A stretch of DNA of 64,000 bases. Source: Thuidium tamariscinum (Eukaryota > Streptophyta > Bryopsida > Hypnales > Thuidiaceae). This document shows positions 34,980 to 48,200 of this stretch, in pieces. The translations under genes were made by a program, and so were the position numbers. The notes under the pieces are model-generated. The model was not told the origin of the DNA, ran no database searches, and worked only from the letters and a program-made list of their open reading frames with translations. The first letter of the stretch is position 1. Each line of letters begins with the position of its first letter. The stretch is taken from positions 22,823,052-22,887,051 of the forward strand of contig OX344755.2 of NCBI GenBank assembly GCA_947034885.2, read 5' to 3'.

Positions 34980-35345
34980 ACACAGATGGTGGGTGCATTT
35001 TGGAAATTTTTATCCAGTAAAAAAACTTTGGTATGATCCCTTTTTCAAACTTGAAAGTTTCTCTTCATGTGGAGAGGCCCATAACTGGACCATTGAAGGG
35101 TTGGAGCTGAATTTTAGGGAAGTGAAACATCTTGAAGTATTTTTCAGTAAATTTTCCATAAAAGGCAAGTAAAATTGACTTTCAACCCAAGTTGTTTCAT
35201 AATTTTTTGAGAGTTATGGAATTAATTATTAAATTCTAAAGTTGAAATTGTATAGGGCTCTAAAATGGACCACCTCCTAAAAATGTACATGGTTCATGCA
35301 TTGTAGAAGGTTATGAAAAAGCAACATGTATAAATTATGTACACT
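34980..35345. repeat. Dispersed repeat F, copy 2
   Basis: Inverted relative of 31,440-31,770, with GGGCTCTAAAATGGACCACC and GAAAAAGCAACATGTA near its right end. It abuts the TTAA element that begins at 35,349. Confidence 0.5.
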
Positions 35346-35348
35346 TAA

Positions 35349-36283
35349 CCCCTTAGTCCCTTTACTAACCATATTTTCACCAAAAACGCTTCAAAATTGC
35401 CATTTCTAGTATAAGAACCAAATTTTGAAAAAAAACACATTTTAAGACTCATCTAACCATAAGATTTTTTAGTGTGATGATTTGAAAACATGTTTAAAAA
35501 AATTACAGAAATCTCTATCAAGTGGATTGCAAAATATTAGTATTTGAATTTACAAAAATCTTTTCACCTGGCTTGCAAAAAACTAGTAAGCTGCACTTTG
35601 CAAACTCAAAATTGTATGAAAAAAGTCCATGAAAAAAGTCCAAAATGGTGGTGCATCTTAAGATTCATTCTTTCAGGCAAGTTGGCTACATGATTAAAAA
35701 ATTTAATCAATTAAAATTGTACATCACATAGGAAAAAGATAGTAAGTAGAAAGAAATAGAGAATGATCACGAGAATGATTCAAAATACAAAATTGTTAAA
35801 AAATGTCAATTCCAATGGTTGCAATATTGTATTAAACAATCTACATTCTATGATTTTATTTTTTCAAGAAATATTGAAAATTAAGTAAAATAAAGGACTT
35901 CAATCAAGGTTTATTTCAAAGTAGAGAATTCATAACTATGCGCAAACAAAAACTCCTCATAACTTTTGACTCATTGATTAAAATATAATCATTCAAATCT
36001 TTTTATGCATACCTAAATATAGAAAATCAATTTCAAAAATTTTTTCTAAAAAAAAGGAGTTTTTTCCAATTATTCCAAATTGCTGAGTTACAAAAAGAAC
36101 GGTAACATATTAGGCCATAATTTTAGTCATATTTTCAAATGTCTTGATTTTTAATGTACATGAAAGATATTTTTCTTCCCCACCTTTTATTAAGATTTAG
36201 GTCCAAAACAACGAAATCTCCATTCACATGTACTTGACCAAAATTGCTATGTTGCTAAATTTAGCAAGCTAGTCTCTTAGGGA
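35349..36283 (-). mobile_element. TTAA-type TIR element, older copy
   Basis: Starts CCCCTTAGTCCCTTTAC after TTAA (35,345-35,348) and follows the 32,861 family in reverse to about 36,283, where the end is degenerate (CTCTTAGGGACTAA). The length of about 935 bp fits the family. Divergence marks it as older. Confidence 0.6.
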
Positions 36284-39196
36284 CTAAAAAAGAAATCCAT
36301 TTTAGAGCTTGAGCCTTTTTAAAACCTCCTACTTTATAAGTGAAATTTTATGTATTTATTTTTCTGTGATGTAAACACATATTTTCAAGAGGTTGCAAGA
36401 AACAAAGATTTTGTTTTGAAAATCAGAAATTACTATGATTTTTTGAATAAAAATTTAAAATAAATTCATATGAAATATGGATTATGCTTTAACTCTTCAA
36501 GTTCTTTGACTACGATTCCCCCCAAAAAAACTCAAAATGGGTTGTTTTGAAGGCAAAGGTTACTATTATGTGAGCCTAAAAGTATGAGCCTATAAACCTA
36601 AAAGACTACATACCTATAGTATAGGTATTTATAGCATAGAAATTTCTTCTAATCATAGTGCGGCTTTAATAGATATCCTAATTATTGGTGTTTATATCAT
36701 AATTACTATCAATGATTGTTGTACATCTACTTATATATTGTACATGCTCAAGGCTCATGTGCTCATATCTTCATGTTCACATACTAGCATTATCGTTTTG
36801 ATGGCAAAGGCCCCTCAAAAATGACAAATGAAATCTTGTTATATGTGACCATAAGATCTAGTAGTAGATTACTTCATTATGTTGTAGTGTAAAAATGAAA
36901 GGTTTTGACCACTTAAATTGAGAGATTATAGTATTTGAAGTTGAAATTTTTTTTGGGGGGGGGCACAAAATTTTTGTGTGGTTTAGGTCAACCAGACTCA
37001 AGGAAAGTCTCATACAAAGCTCTCTTTTCAAAGATACATACAATAATTTCAAATACAATAATTTCAAATACAATAATTTCATCAAAATGTAAACAATAGA
37101 TTTCTAGATTTCAATTAGACCTAAAAGAAGAAAAAATAAAAATAAAAATTGCCCAAAGTATCAAACTTTGGAAAGCTAAAGGAAAAGGTAGTTCAACTAT
37201 TGGATTTGGATTAGGAAGAAGTTGGGTCAAGGTTAATGAGGCTAGCTCATCTTGAATCTCTAACATTATTCTCCTTGATTGATACATTGTTCACACTCTT
37301 TAATACATATTCCCGTCAATTTTGTTATAGTAGAAAATTCAACATTTTATATAATTAAAGACTTCAAATTCTTTGGTTATTATTTTATATAGCTATTAAA
37401 ACCACTTGATTTTTCAAAAAAATATAAATATAAATACACGTGATTTGTGTGTTTTAGAGTGAGAAGAAAAGATATTTATGCAAAGGGGGTGGTATGAGGT
37501 AAAATAATCCATGTAGGATGTGTCATTAGAATCATTTTGAGCTCAACCACTCATAATTAGTGAAAAATAGGAATTATGTATACTTTCAAGCCTCATTTGG
37601 CATAATAGAGTAACTTTTTTCAAAAACATTTGAACTTTAAAAAGCTAGTAAATCAAGTTTATTTTCACCGTACCAATAGCCACCCATTTGTCTCCAAAGG
37701 CAATGCATTTAAGGTAAAACATCCCATTGTGGTCAAAATTTAGCATTTGCCTTCATGCCATTGCTGAAATTTTTGAAATTGTTTCCAACATAAAGACAAG
37801 TGTGAAAAATACCAAAAGCAATTGAAATTATATTTTTGAAACATAATATGAATTTGTTATCAATTTTTAAAGTGACTTGCCCAAAAGAGTGAGTAGGCTA
37901 CCCCATAACCAACAAAAACTATATGGAGTATCAAATATGCTCATTTTAATCACCTAAAAGTGATCACAATAGTTTGTAATGTGGAAGGTCATGAAAAGTC
38001 ACTTCTTGTAATGAAAGAAAAAACAAGGTGTTCCTAATGAGGTCACTTGTCACTCCATTGGTATCAAGTTAATCCTTAAACAATGTGGGGGGTCACCCAA
38101 GAAACCATCTTTTGTGAAACCGTGGAAATTAATGGTATTAAAAAATCCAAAAATGCACATTTGAAGCCAAAGAACTTTAGAAGATCTTCCTTTTCCTCTC
38201 TAATTCCAAGGATGAATGCTTGCAATTCTATCTTGTACTGCAAAAGGCTCTCATGTTCATTGACAAGGAAACAACTCCAGCATCGTTTAACCCTAGAATG
38301 ACCTTGAGATTTCTTTAGCTTGAAGGAATTTACTCTACATTGAATAAAATGCTAACATTTTGATAAGTTGTACTAATTTTTTTTGAATTGTAACCGTACA
38401 AATTCAAACTAGACATGTTAGGGATTACATAGGAAAAGAAAATACAACAATATCAATTATAGATTGAAAGATTATAATGTTTGATTACAGGGGTGTGAAA
38501 ACTGTAAAAATGATTTGAAGTCTTTCAATCCTCTTTTCACATGTCAAATCTAAAAATTTGGTTACCAAAAAAATACAATGTTAAATGACCTAACATGCAC
38601 AACCCCAATCAATTTATGGCTTCTCAAAATGTAGTCTACAATTTTCTTAAATGAATTTATAATGTGATTTTTTCTCCAAGATCTAGTGTATTTGAGAAAA
38701 TTTCCACGAGCCTTCAACACTACAAAAAGTCAAGATTGCAGTGGACACCCTTGTACAAAATCTTAAATTAAAAAATCATGATCATTCACTTTCAAAATCG
38801 GATTTTTGGTGCTAAAATTAGACTTATAAAGGAATCTTCCAAAAATATAAACTTCTAAAATTAAGATTTTATTTAACTTCTAAAAGTGCTTGAGGACAGA
38901 TTCTGTCCTCAAGGTCATTCTGGGGCCTGAAAAAACATCATGAGGTGATTAGGTGTTTACTGTGAGTCATCTGACCGCATTGGGACCGCAATGGGACCGC
39001 AATGGGCTGTTATACCTTAGAGAGGATTGCAGCCCCAGTTACTTACAGACACATCATCCATCAAGTTCACTGCACCAGCTCCGTCTCTCTGGCTGCTCCT
39101 GCGGAATTGGAGATTGTGTTATATTTCAGTTGAAATTTCCACAAACTGGAACAAGCTTCTTGGGTACTTCGCAATTTCTCATTTAGCTGTACTTCC
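36284..39196. other. AT-rich intergenic region, upstream of the zinc-knuckle gene
   Basis: No gene was found. A short triple repeat of ATTTCAAATACAATA lies near 37,045. The stretch at about 37,500-37,680 resembles the interior of the CACTA element at 50,610-51,700 (for example CAACCACTCATAATTAG). From about 38,950 the composition changes and probably holds the promoter and leader of the next gene; the leader part is what is duplicated at 21,300. Confidence 0.5.
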
Positions 39197-42100
39197 ATGC
39201 TCGCTGAGTTCAACCAATTTGGAAGTCTCAGAGCAGAGCACTTGCTGAAACTGAAGACGGCATTCTATCGCTTTGGGAGCCCTGGAGTCTCTTTTGTGGA
39301 TATTGAAGCTGCTCTTAATGGTGAATTCTGTTTGAAGACTGTTGATTTTGGGCTTCGGGTCTGGCAGCAATGAGTGTCAGAATGCAAGGGTGCTGGTGGA
39401 TGCAACAGACCTATTTGCTGAGGAGTTTTCCATTTGTCGTCGTGCCTATTCGACTTCCAACTCTGAGAGTCTCATTGTGCACTCGTGGTGGAGGTTTGGG
39501 AAAGCTCATCGGATGCGGGTACTCGCCGAGAACCCCAGATTTCTCGGTGAGCTGGAAATGAACCCCAATTTGGGATTCATGTTGTTTTTTACAATTTTAG
39601 TTGATGTTTTGGGGAATTTTATTCTATTCAATTTTGTCTGTGTTTTGGATTAATTTAATGCATGCAATGATCATCACTGATTCTGGTGATATAAGATTTG
39701 GCCATACTTGGATTCGACTGTCTTCACCATATGATCGATGGATGTGATCAGTTTAAAGTCATGAAGTTTTGTTTTTAAGGATTTAGGGTTCAGGCATCTC
39801 ACTTTGTCTTCTTTCGGAGGTGCGTGGGCTCTCTATTGTGACGTCGCTCTGAACGGGGTTGTGGGTGAATACTTTGAGCAGATCGACTATGATCCCTTTG
39901 AAGATTTCTTTGGCTTAGGAATCGACATGAAGATGAGGTATTGTATGTTCTCTCAATTGTTATGACGAATGAGAATAGCTAGATGAAGTGCTCAATGGGT
40001 AGGGTTTGCTCATTGATGGAGTCACTCGATTTAAACCTGGGAGGCAGAAGATCTTGAATTTCAAAATACTTTTGTACAGCAAATTGTCAAGTTAGTTTAA
40101 ACGAGTTTTTAGCGTGTGTTGGGTTGTTGTAGAAATATTAGCAGGTGAGATTGAAGTGAAGATTGTTTGCAAAATATAGAGACCTGTATCTGAATTTCTT
40201 GCATTTGGGAATGCAGGAAGCAAGAGGAGAGCATTGATGCCTCTGAGTCCTCTTATGTGGAGCATAAAAAGCATGTGCCTTGCCCTGTGTGCCGTGGAAG
40301 AGGTTACATTCTGGACGGTCCCAAGGTTCGTCTTCCTGACTTCTTCTGCAAGTCTGAAACATCAGGGGAAGTCCTGGTTTTGCAGTCCCCTTTTGATTCA
40401 GTCCCCCGTGGGGTCTCCTCAAAGGCATCCATTGAACACTTCAACTAGTTAGTTGAAATTTGAATTCCTTAAGTATTGGAGACAGAATGGGGGACTAAGA
40501 AGTGGACTTGGATTATACACTAGAGCTTGTTCATTAACCCTCCGTTTTTTGTGTCGAGAGAGCATAGAAATGAACGGCAAGAAAATAGGAATTAGTAGTT
40601 TAGAATGGAACGAGTACGTTCAAATTTACTCAAATCTACTGTGCCCTCCCCAATGACTTGCACAGGGTCCAAATAGCTGCTCTTATTGTGTTGGGAAGGG
40701 GATGGTGTTGGAGGATTCTGTGTGGGAGTCGGCTTGGGAAACAGCTCAAACTCGGTTAGTCCACGTGGCTTTAATCGTCTCTGCATCGTAATGTTTGCCA
40801 CGTTGCACTATTTGCTCCCTTCTTCCGTCCACGCAGCTTTTCAAAATGCTGTTCATTAACTTCATTTTTTGCTGCATTTCACAAATCTATTCTTACTATT
40901 TCAAATCCATGTCACAATGCTGTATTCACAAAGTGGCAGTGCAAAGTGTCAAGTTGAGGATCATAACCAAAATGCTGCATTCATTGTGAGTCTTTTGATG
41001 AACTAAGAATACTTACACACTTGATTTTAGAGTATTACTTGGCATTATATCCCCACACCCTTTTTTAAGCCTTTCGGACTTTGGCTCTCAAAGGCTGTCT
41101 AATCCCTAAATGCCTCTTTGCAGCCGATGACGTTTATCTAACTAAGTTGAGGCTAGTGTAGCAACCAAAGGCAGAAAACAGGAGAGTATTAGCAACATGG
41201 AATCACAGCAGAACTGAATAATGGTTGATGATTCTTGTTTTGTTGCAATTTAGATGTTATGCAATCTGTTATTCATGTTTACATGCACCTTGTTGAGGAG
41301 ATTCAGTGGCGCTGAATCTGTAACTGTGGTAGAGCGGATTTGATGCAGGTCACCTCTGATGGTTGAGGACGATGAGGCGCTTGACAAATTTGATCCTGAT
41401 GTGCCTAAAAGACCAGAGAAGCGAGTGTATGGGCCTCGACCTGAAGCTGTTCGAAGGAGGATAAGCCGCTCGTTAAAGGTATGTCTAACCCTCTCTTGCC
41501 GCTTTCATCGTCACATGGCATATTATGGTAGTAAAAAAGGAGTCGTCATAACCTCTACCCTTCCCCACGATCTTCAAGAGTTGTACATCTTCAAGTTTTT
41601 GCAGTCCTGTGATAGTTTGTTTTAGTTTGGAGGAGAGGGTTATGTCCAATATTAGTCTTCAGGTTCCTAGTCTTCAACCAAATATCTAGTGCACACCCTT
41701 GTCTTCACGCATTCACTGCTTGACAAGTGTGAAAACTAACATACTTAATCGGAAATTTTGTCAGTAAAATTAGATTATTTTCAAGACTTTTTGAGTACAT
41801 CATGACTAGAATCTTCCCTATGATCCAGGAAGTGATCTCCCTATGGTTAGTATTCATACAAGGATGTCCCTATGCATGTTCTTCTACTATGTTCCTTCAA
41901 CCAAAGCTTTGTTTTTCCTTCAACCATTACATTGAGCCAAGTAGGTGGTTGTAGGAGTTGGAGAGACGGACAGGTGCTCTTAGTAAGCGGGCCAAGCATC
42001 AGCACCAAAATCCCATAATTCATTCTCGAATGGTGGCTGCTATCAAGGTATGTGTATTTATCAAATTTTCTCTGGTTGAGAGTGGCAGAGTTGTAATCCA

Positions 42101-43124
42101 TAATATTACTTTCCGAAAAAGTTTATTCTCGGATTGTGTTGCTGACCACTGATACATCTGTTCCATCTAATTTGTTTCATCGCCCCTCATGCACTTTCTG
42201 TTCCAGGCAGCAAAGAACACTGAAGCTGCCAAGCTAAAGGTTTCAGAGAATCAAATACGTTTTTTCCAGGACCCTGAGAATCGCAGGATGCGAGGATTGC
42301 AGATGAAAGGTACAGTACTAAGTCAGATGGGCTCATAATATGCGTGCGTTTGCTAAAACTTCCCTGCATCAATAGCATCCTTGTAACTCAACATTATGTA
42401 TTCGAGTTTTCTTTGAACTCACATAAAACATTTCAAGGCAGGTAACAAGTTCAGAGCACTCCCCAGTTTCAACTTAAAAAAATTCGCACCTTATTCAATA
42501 AGAGTCCAAAATATATGAATTAAAGTACGTGAGCTGCAGTTTTTTCTCGTCTTTCACGGGGAATAGGTTAAAAAATTGTTTTGAGGTGTGCAACCCCTGT
42601 GAAAATCCAATGCAGATCAGTGCATTGAATCCCAGTTTATGGCCACTTCCTTTTAAGCACAATTTCGTTACTGCTTTCCAAATTTGTTTCCAGATTTACC
42701 CTGTGCAATTTAGGCAACGTGATTTGAATTTTCAACACAAATTTGTAGTAGTACTTTTGAGGCACGATTTCTTTGAGCACAAGGTTTGAATTTTGAGAGC
42801 TCCTACTCATGTGCAGGAGTGAAATTTTCATGCAAGAATTGTGGGAAAGAGGGGCATCGTCGACATTATTGCCCGGAGCTTGGATATGTGCCGAAAACGC
42901 GGAACCCAGAGCGCGTGTACCGCTGTGGAGTGTGTGGGCAAGCAGGGCATACAAGACGGCAGTGTCCGGGCGGAGGAGAGGTGGAGAGAGAAGAAGCGAA
43001 GGAGCTGCGAACGTACAAAGGACGTGCCAAGGGAGTGAAACGGGGGCCTTACAAGTGTGGGCAGTGTCAAGGGAGGGGCCACAGTCGAAGAACGTGTCCA
43101 GAGCTTCAGCAGCAACAAGAGTGA
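39197..43124 (+). CDS. CxxCxGxG and CCHC zinc-knuckle protein, nine exons, 414 aa
   Basis: Exons: 39,197-39,320; 39,409-39,546; 39,787-39,937; 40,217-40,325; 40,666-40,754; 41,349-41,478; 41,955-42,047; 42,207-42,309; 42,817-43,124. All junctions are GT-AG and the phases close to 1,245 bp. The first 90 residues have no known domain, and the start and the 88-bp first intron are the least certain parts. Two DnaJ-like zinc-binding motifs follow: CPVCRGRG (160-167) and CSYCVGKG (179-186). A basic helical region (205-312, with EAVRRRISRSLK and HSRMVAAIKAAK) recalls NUMOD3-type DNA-binding repeats. Three CCHC knuckles end the protein: C318-C331 (CKNCGKEGHRRHYC), C349-C362 and C393-C406. This suggests a nucleic-acid-binding protein, perhaps acting on RNA; substrate and location are unknown. 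The gene converges on the omega-amidase gene. A truncated copy of its 5' end lies at 21.3 kb. Confidence 0.8.
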
Positions 43125-45201
43125 GACTCGTTTCCACCAACTTACAAGGTCAGATTTAGACAAAAATTGGAGAAAAAAGAAAAAGGGGATTGTTTTCCAT
43201 TTTTTTAAGGGGGCTACACCTCAACTTGTGCAAATAAGCACTGTGTGTGGTTTGTGTTAGTAAGGTATCTCAGATTTTGTTGGCATTGAAAGAAGATTCT
43301 AGATTATCTTAGCATGACATTTTTTGGACATTGTATGGATAAATTACCAATTTTCAAAGTGCTGAGAATATGAGTACCTGGAATTGACACTAGACTCTTA
43401 TCAATAAAAGTTGTACATTTATGCAAAAGTATGGATGGGCTGATTTTGCAAGCAAGTGGCAATTGGTTGTAGTTACCTTGATGGGGTGGGTGCTACATTT
43501 AAGTCGGCATTTTGAAATTGTCCTTGGAAACAAGGTAGAAAAAATCACTTGGACTTTGTCATTGAGTTCCATTCAATTCTCAAGAAGTTGGCCACATTGA
43601 TCAATATTTGGTATTTTTTGTCATGTGGTAAATCTATTGCAAAAACAAATTTTTATAGGAGAATCTGATGTGTAATATTAAATAGAAGAAATTTTGAGTC
43701 TTGTTGGTCAAATGATTGGAATTTCTTCCATTTGGGCCTAAAATGGGCAATGTTGTTGTAGTGGTGACAAAACAACAAAGTAAAGAAAAGTTGAAGTCAT
43801 AAGCTAAAGTGGAAAGGTCTCTCTTTTGTTTTGTGTCTATTTATTCTCTCTATTTGAATGGGAGAGAATAATTAATGGTTCAAAAGTTTAGGAAGTTTTA
43901 GTATCTATTGTGAATAAGGCTTGATTTCTAGACAATAGTTGCATGTTGAAGTCCAATATTCCAAAAAAAATCTCTTATGCTTAATGGAAGTGTAACATAT
44001 GATTATAAGAATGATTGTGCATTTGGGTCTTCAGAACTTTCAATAAATGGGGATTCTATTCAAAATAATAAAGAGAAAGGCATGAAAATTTTTTACATTT
44101 CTATCTAGGGTGAAAACACTTGGAAAAAAATTGTTATATTCATGGTGTGGTCTAACAACCACTTCTTGGGATTGTTATTGCATTGTTTAAGATAATACTA
44201 AAATACTTGCACACATGATGTTGGTATCTTTCTCGATCCATAGCTTTGTTGAAAGTAGTCAGTTGGTGGTTTTTAATTGATGGGGGAGTAGACCAATTGC
44301 ATCATTGCAAATATCATGACAGTTTAGAATTTGAGACTAAAAGTGTGTCTTATCCCTAGAGCCTACTGTAACCTCGGAGATGCACTACTTCGAGGACACT
44401 GTCGAAGGAAAAGGACTCAACTTCGATGAAGACAACTTTCACAATGCCACCAATTACAAAATGCCATGAGATTTGTACAAACAAATCAAATGCCTCAATT
44501 TCAATCTTACACTTTCATAACAGAATTCAAACTCAATAAACTGTGGACCGTCAATCTGTGTCCATAAATTCACAGCTATATATATATACCAATTCATACC
44601 ATAATTTGAAAGTCATGTTTGAGTGGCATGTTTATTAATGTGGTTTTTTTAATAAGAAGAACCTTGGTGTAAGGAAGGTCAGCACAAGTTCTACAGTTAT
44701 AAATGCTTAACCACCATCATCAATGTTTCCATGCACAACATTCTCACAACATTTTCAACCTATATGGTGGTTAGTTTCCACAAGATTACATTTGAAGCAA
44801 GATGAAGTAGTTGTAAAAGTATTTTCAAATACTAGTGGAAACATAGCCTCTAGGCTAGAAATGACGCTCATAAGTGGCCAATTTGTCACATAAATCTTCT
44901 CATGGATCGTTTCATGAAATCCCATATAGCCTGTCAAAGAAGTTTAGAAAGAAAGCAATGTATAAAAGAAACTATTATAGGATAAGTATAGCCATAACTC
45001 ATGCGAGTATTACCTCAACCCTCTACGGCACCGGACTCATGAAAAGCACCGGTGTGCAGGCTCATAAGTCTTTTTTATTCTTTTTCCGGCAGTAATGCAT
45101 AAACGGACCAACTCGAGCCCTGTCTTTCTCCAGCATCAAGCTTACAACTTCCTCTTGACAATACTTGGTGATGAGGTCGATAAACGACACTACTCTGAGA
45201 T
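43125..45201. other. Space between two convergent genes
   Basis: The 3' untranslated ends of the zinc-knuckle gene (plus) and the omega-amidase gene (minus) must lie here. Between about 43,300 and 44,950 I see only AT-rich sequence without coding signals or clear transposon ends. Confidence 0.5.
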
Positions 45202-48200
45202 TCAAGAGGACTTCAACACGCCTTTTCTAGTAACATCAGTGAGGTGGTACAGGTCGCCACGTCTTTGGGACTGCAATGGCATATTTAGCCTGCCAAAAGA
45301 AAGAATGAAAAACCAACCTAGTCAGCGACGAAAGCGTCCAAGTTAGCACCTGAGCAAGATTCCTACTACTGTATTAGACTGACTTCATATTTTGTTAGGG
45401 CTTGCTAGACATCGCAAGAGGATTCCAATGCAAGTTGGCATGTATTTCCTAGTCATTGTTTGAATAAATTGAACATTTTGAAATGCCAATAAAAGATGTA
45501 CCCAAAATTGGACTCTAGCAGTTGCTTCTGGATAAGGGTTGCAATTAGGTGTACTTACATTAGTTCACATAAACAGCAACATCAGAAGAATTGGTTCGTC
45601 TACGTATTTAAAAGGCGAAGGACCTGGGGTGAATTGCAGTCTGAGACTCGAATTGTCAATCGAGAGCCAAGCAACAAACCGGAGCTATTACAACAATAAA
45701 TGCATGGACATCGTGGTTGCAGCAGAATCGGCATCCTCTAATACGACTATAAAATACCACATTAAAAGTCAATGATATAAGTAATTCTGTTACTAAATTG
45801 TGAGGTATCAATAGTGAAAAAAAGGGGAGGTCCAACCTTCTTGTATCGAGTTCAGAATAGTCAATGTCTGCAAAGATGGTAGCTTCCTCATGCTCAGTGG
45901 TAGCTAAGATCTCGCCAAACTGTTCCATTACATGATTCAACACAATATATGTCAGCAAACATTCCGGTACCTGCAGGTCACGACTAAAATACCGAGTGAT
46001 ACTTGTTGCCTAAAAGCTTGCTCCATGACACGTAACTATTACAATTAAACATGCAAAGGTCGGATCAGTTAACATGAATCTGCAAATCTTAAGTCACAAG
46101 ACATGAAAACACTCACAGGCCCAACAACAGTAGAATGACCCCAAGCAACGTAGCCAGAGCTAGGGTCGCGGGCTGGTGAACAAGCCGCAACAAATATCTG
46201 TAGCACACATAGCCAATGAACAATACGTCATCACTCAAACGCACAAAGCCTAGAGTATCCCTGAAATCATTGAAAATCCTCCGATACTCCCAATTCTGAA
46301 TGCACAGAAACAAGCTGAAACAATCTGCTACAATCTTACTAATCTCAACCTTATGCCCAAAAATTTAAAATTAAAGGGGAGTTTATTGAAGATCGCAATG
46401 ATGTACCTGGTTGTCTACAGCTCTGGAGTAGGAGAACGCCGAGAACACGCATGATCAAGAAAATACAATGAAGGTCAGATTGGGGACGCACACAAAGATT
46501 TACTTATCAACTACAAGAAACCGAAAATAGGAAAAGCTGACAACAGGTGTTGCAGATTGGCACTGAACCTGGCCTTCTGCAAAAGCTCCCAGTGAGCAGG
46601 GCCCGTAGTCATGTTGAATGCCCCTGGATAGCAAATGATGTGTGCACCTGGAGAAAGCTTAGGAACTTTAGAGCGATCCTGGAACATAATAAAATGCAGA
46701 GATGTTGTAGATAGACAAGAATATAACTGAAAAGACAGAAAGGAGAAAATGAGAGATTACCACGAGCGGCATACAGCATTGCCATCTCAGGAAAGCGAAT
46801 ATCATAGCAGATTCCAACTGCTACTCGCCCGACATCTGCACATAGTAAAAAGTGAGACACTTCCTAGAACTAGTAAAGCATTCACAAGCTTTTGAAACGC
46901 TGCAGAGCAACAAATTCACCTGTGTCGACAATACAGAGTCCTTCTCCAGGAGTTAACGTATCAGACTCCTTGTATGTGATCTTCCCAGGTATGTCGATGT
47001 CAAATAGATGAACCTGACCACTCTCAACAGCATTAACCATGTTATTGTCCTCTGCCTAAAGTTTAATCATAGCAATTGTCAACCGCTTGAGCAGCCAATA
47101 ACATTCTTCAAAGGAGTGGCGAACACCTAGGGTCCATCTGCTATTTCACGACAGAATTGGGGTATTCAAACTCCCCCAATCCTGTAGCATCTTCTCTCTT
47201 CGGAACAGATCCTTACATATATCCCGAGTTCAAGAATGAAAGGTGAATACACTAGCAGACAGGTGTAGTGTAATGCCAACCACATTGCTGTAGGTACAGC
47301 GAAAAGGCGGGCCGCCAACACTCCTCTAAAATACAATCTCCCAATAAATTTTCTTCTGTATCATGCGCACAATTTGGCAGTAACAAGCAGTATAAGTATT
47401 CAAAATAGAGCTGAACGAGGTTTCAGTACCTTGCGGAACTTGGCCTTCAATTCTCCATTCTTGCCAAAGACACAACAAGTGTTGTACAAGTTTCCACCAC
47501 TTCGCTCAGGAATCGACCCACCGACGATGGTGACTTGCTTCTTCCGCGCAACCTCAGCTAGCATAGCCGTAGACGGAGAGGCATCCAGTCCAGCATCAAT
47601 GTCTTCTGAATAGGTTCGGAAGCTTTCATTCAAGTATGGACAGTTCCACATCTCCTGATATCATATCAAGCTTTTATATCAATAAAATAGAATGCCAAGT
47701 AGAAAAAAAAATAGAGGGTAAATCACTCCATTTAGTGGCTTCACCAACGTAAGGTAGCTCTGCACAAGGATGTAAGCCTGAGTCTCAGTAACCTTAAGAA
47801 CTGGCAGAACCACAAGAAATTGGTTGGCTTATCACAAATAAAGAACTAACGAATTTGCACTAATTGTCATCCAAAGCTTGGCTTACACCAATTTCAGTTG
47901 CATGGGGTGACTTAAAACTCCAGCTCCCATTCAATCACTTCTATGATTGAAGCTGTCCCTAATAAGACACTCAAAATACATTGACACAAAGTCAAAAATG
48001 TACGTGGAATCTAGAAGCAAATGTCAAGACTTGGAACAGTTTACCCTGTCCAAGAATGATAAACTTACAGGAAGAACAATAAGCTGGGCCCCATTATCAG
48101 CAGCAGCCTCGATTCTCTCTCGTGTATGAGCGATGTTCGCGTCCTTGTCAGATGTAACGAACACTTGACATGCTGCAAGTTTGTACTGCGTACATACATC

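Noticed and set aside
38717-38760. CACTACAAAAAGTC as a further CACTA left end
   Set aside because: No matching TTGTAGTG end with a 3-bp duplication was found nearby.
39370-39561. Arg/Ser-rich frame starting MSVRMQG that looks like a transit peptide
   Set aside because: Its phase at the donor (39,546) does not match the next exon, while the overlapping frame beginning at 39,409 does.
47014-47056. Earlier acceptor giving an extra [12 protein letters not shown] in the omega-amidase
   Set aside because: The family runs directly from FRK to HLFDID; the acceptor at 47,014 gives this without an insertion.
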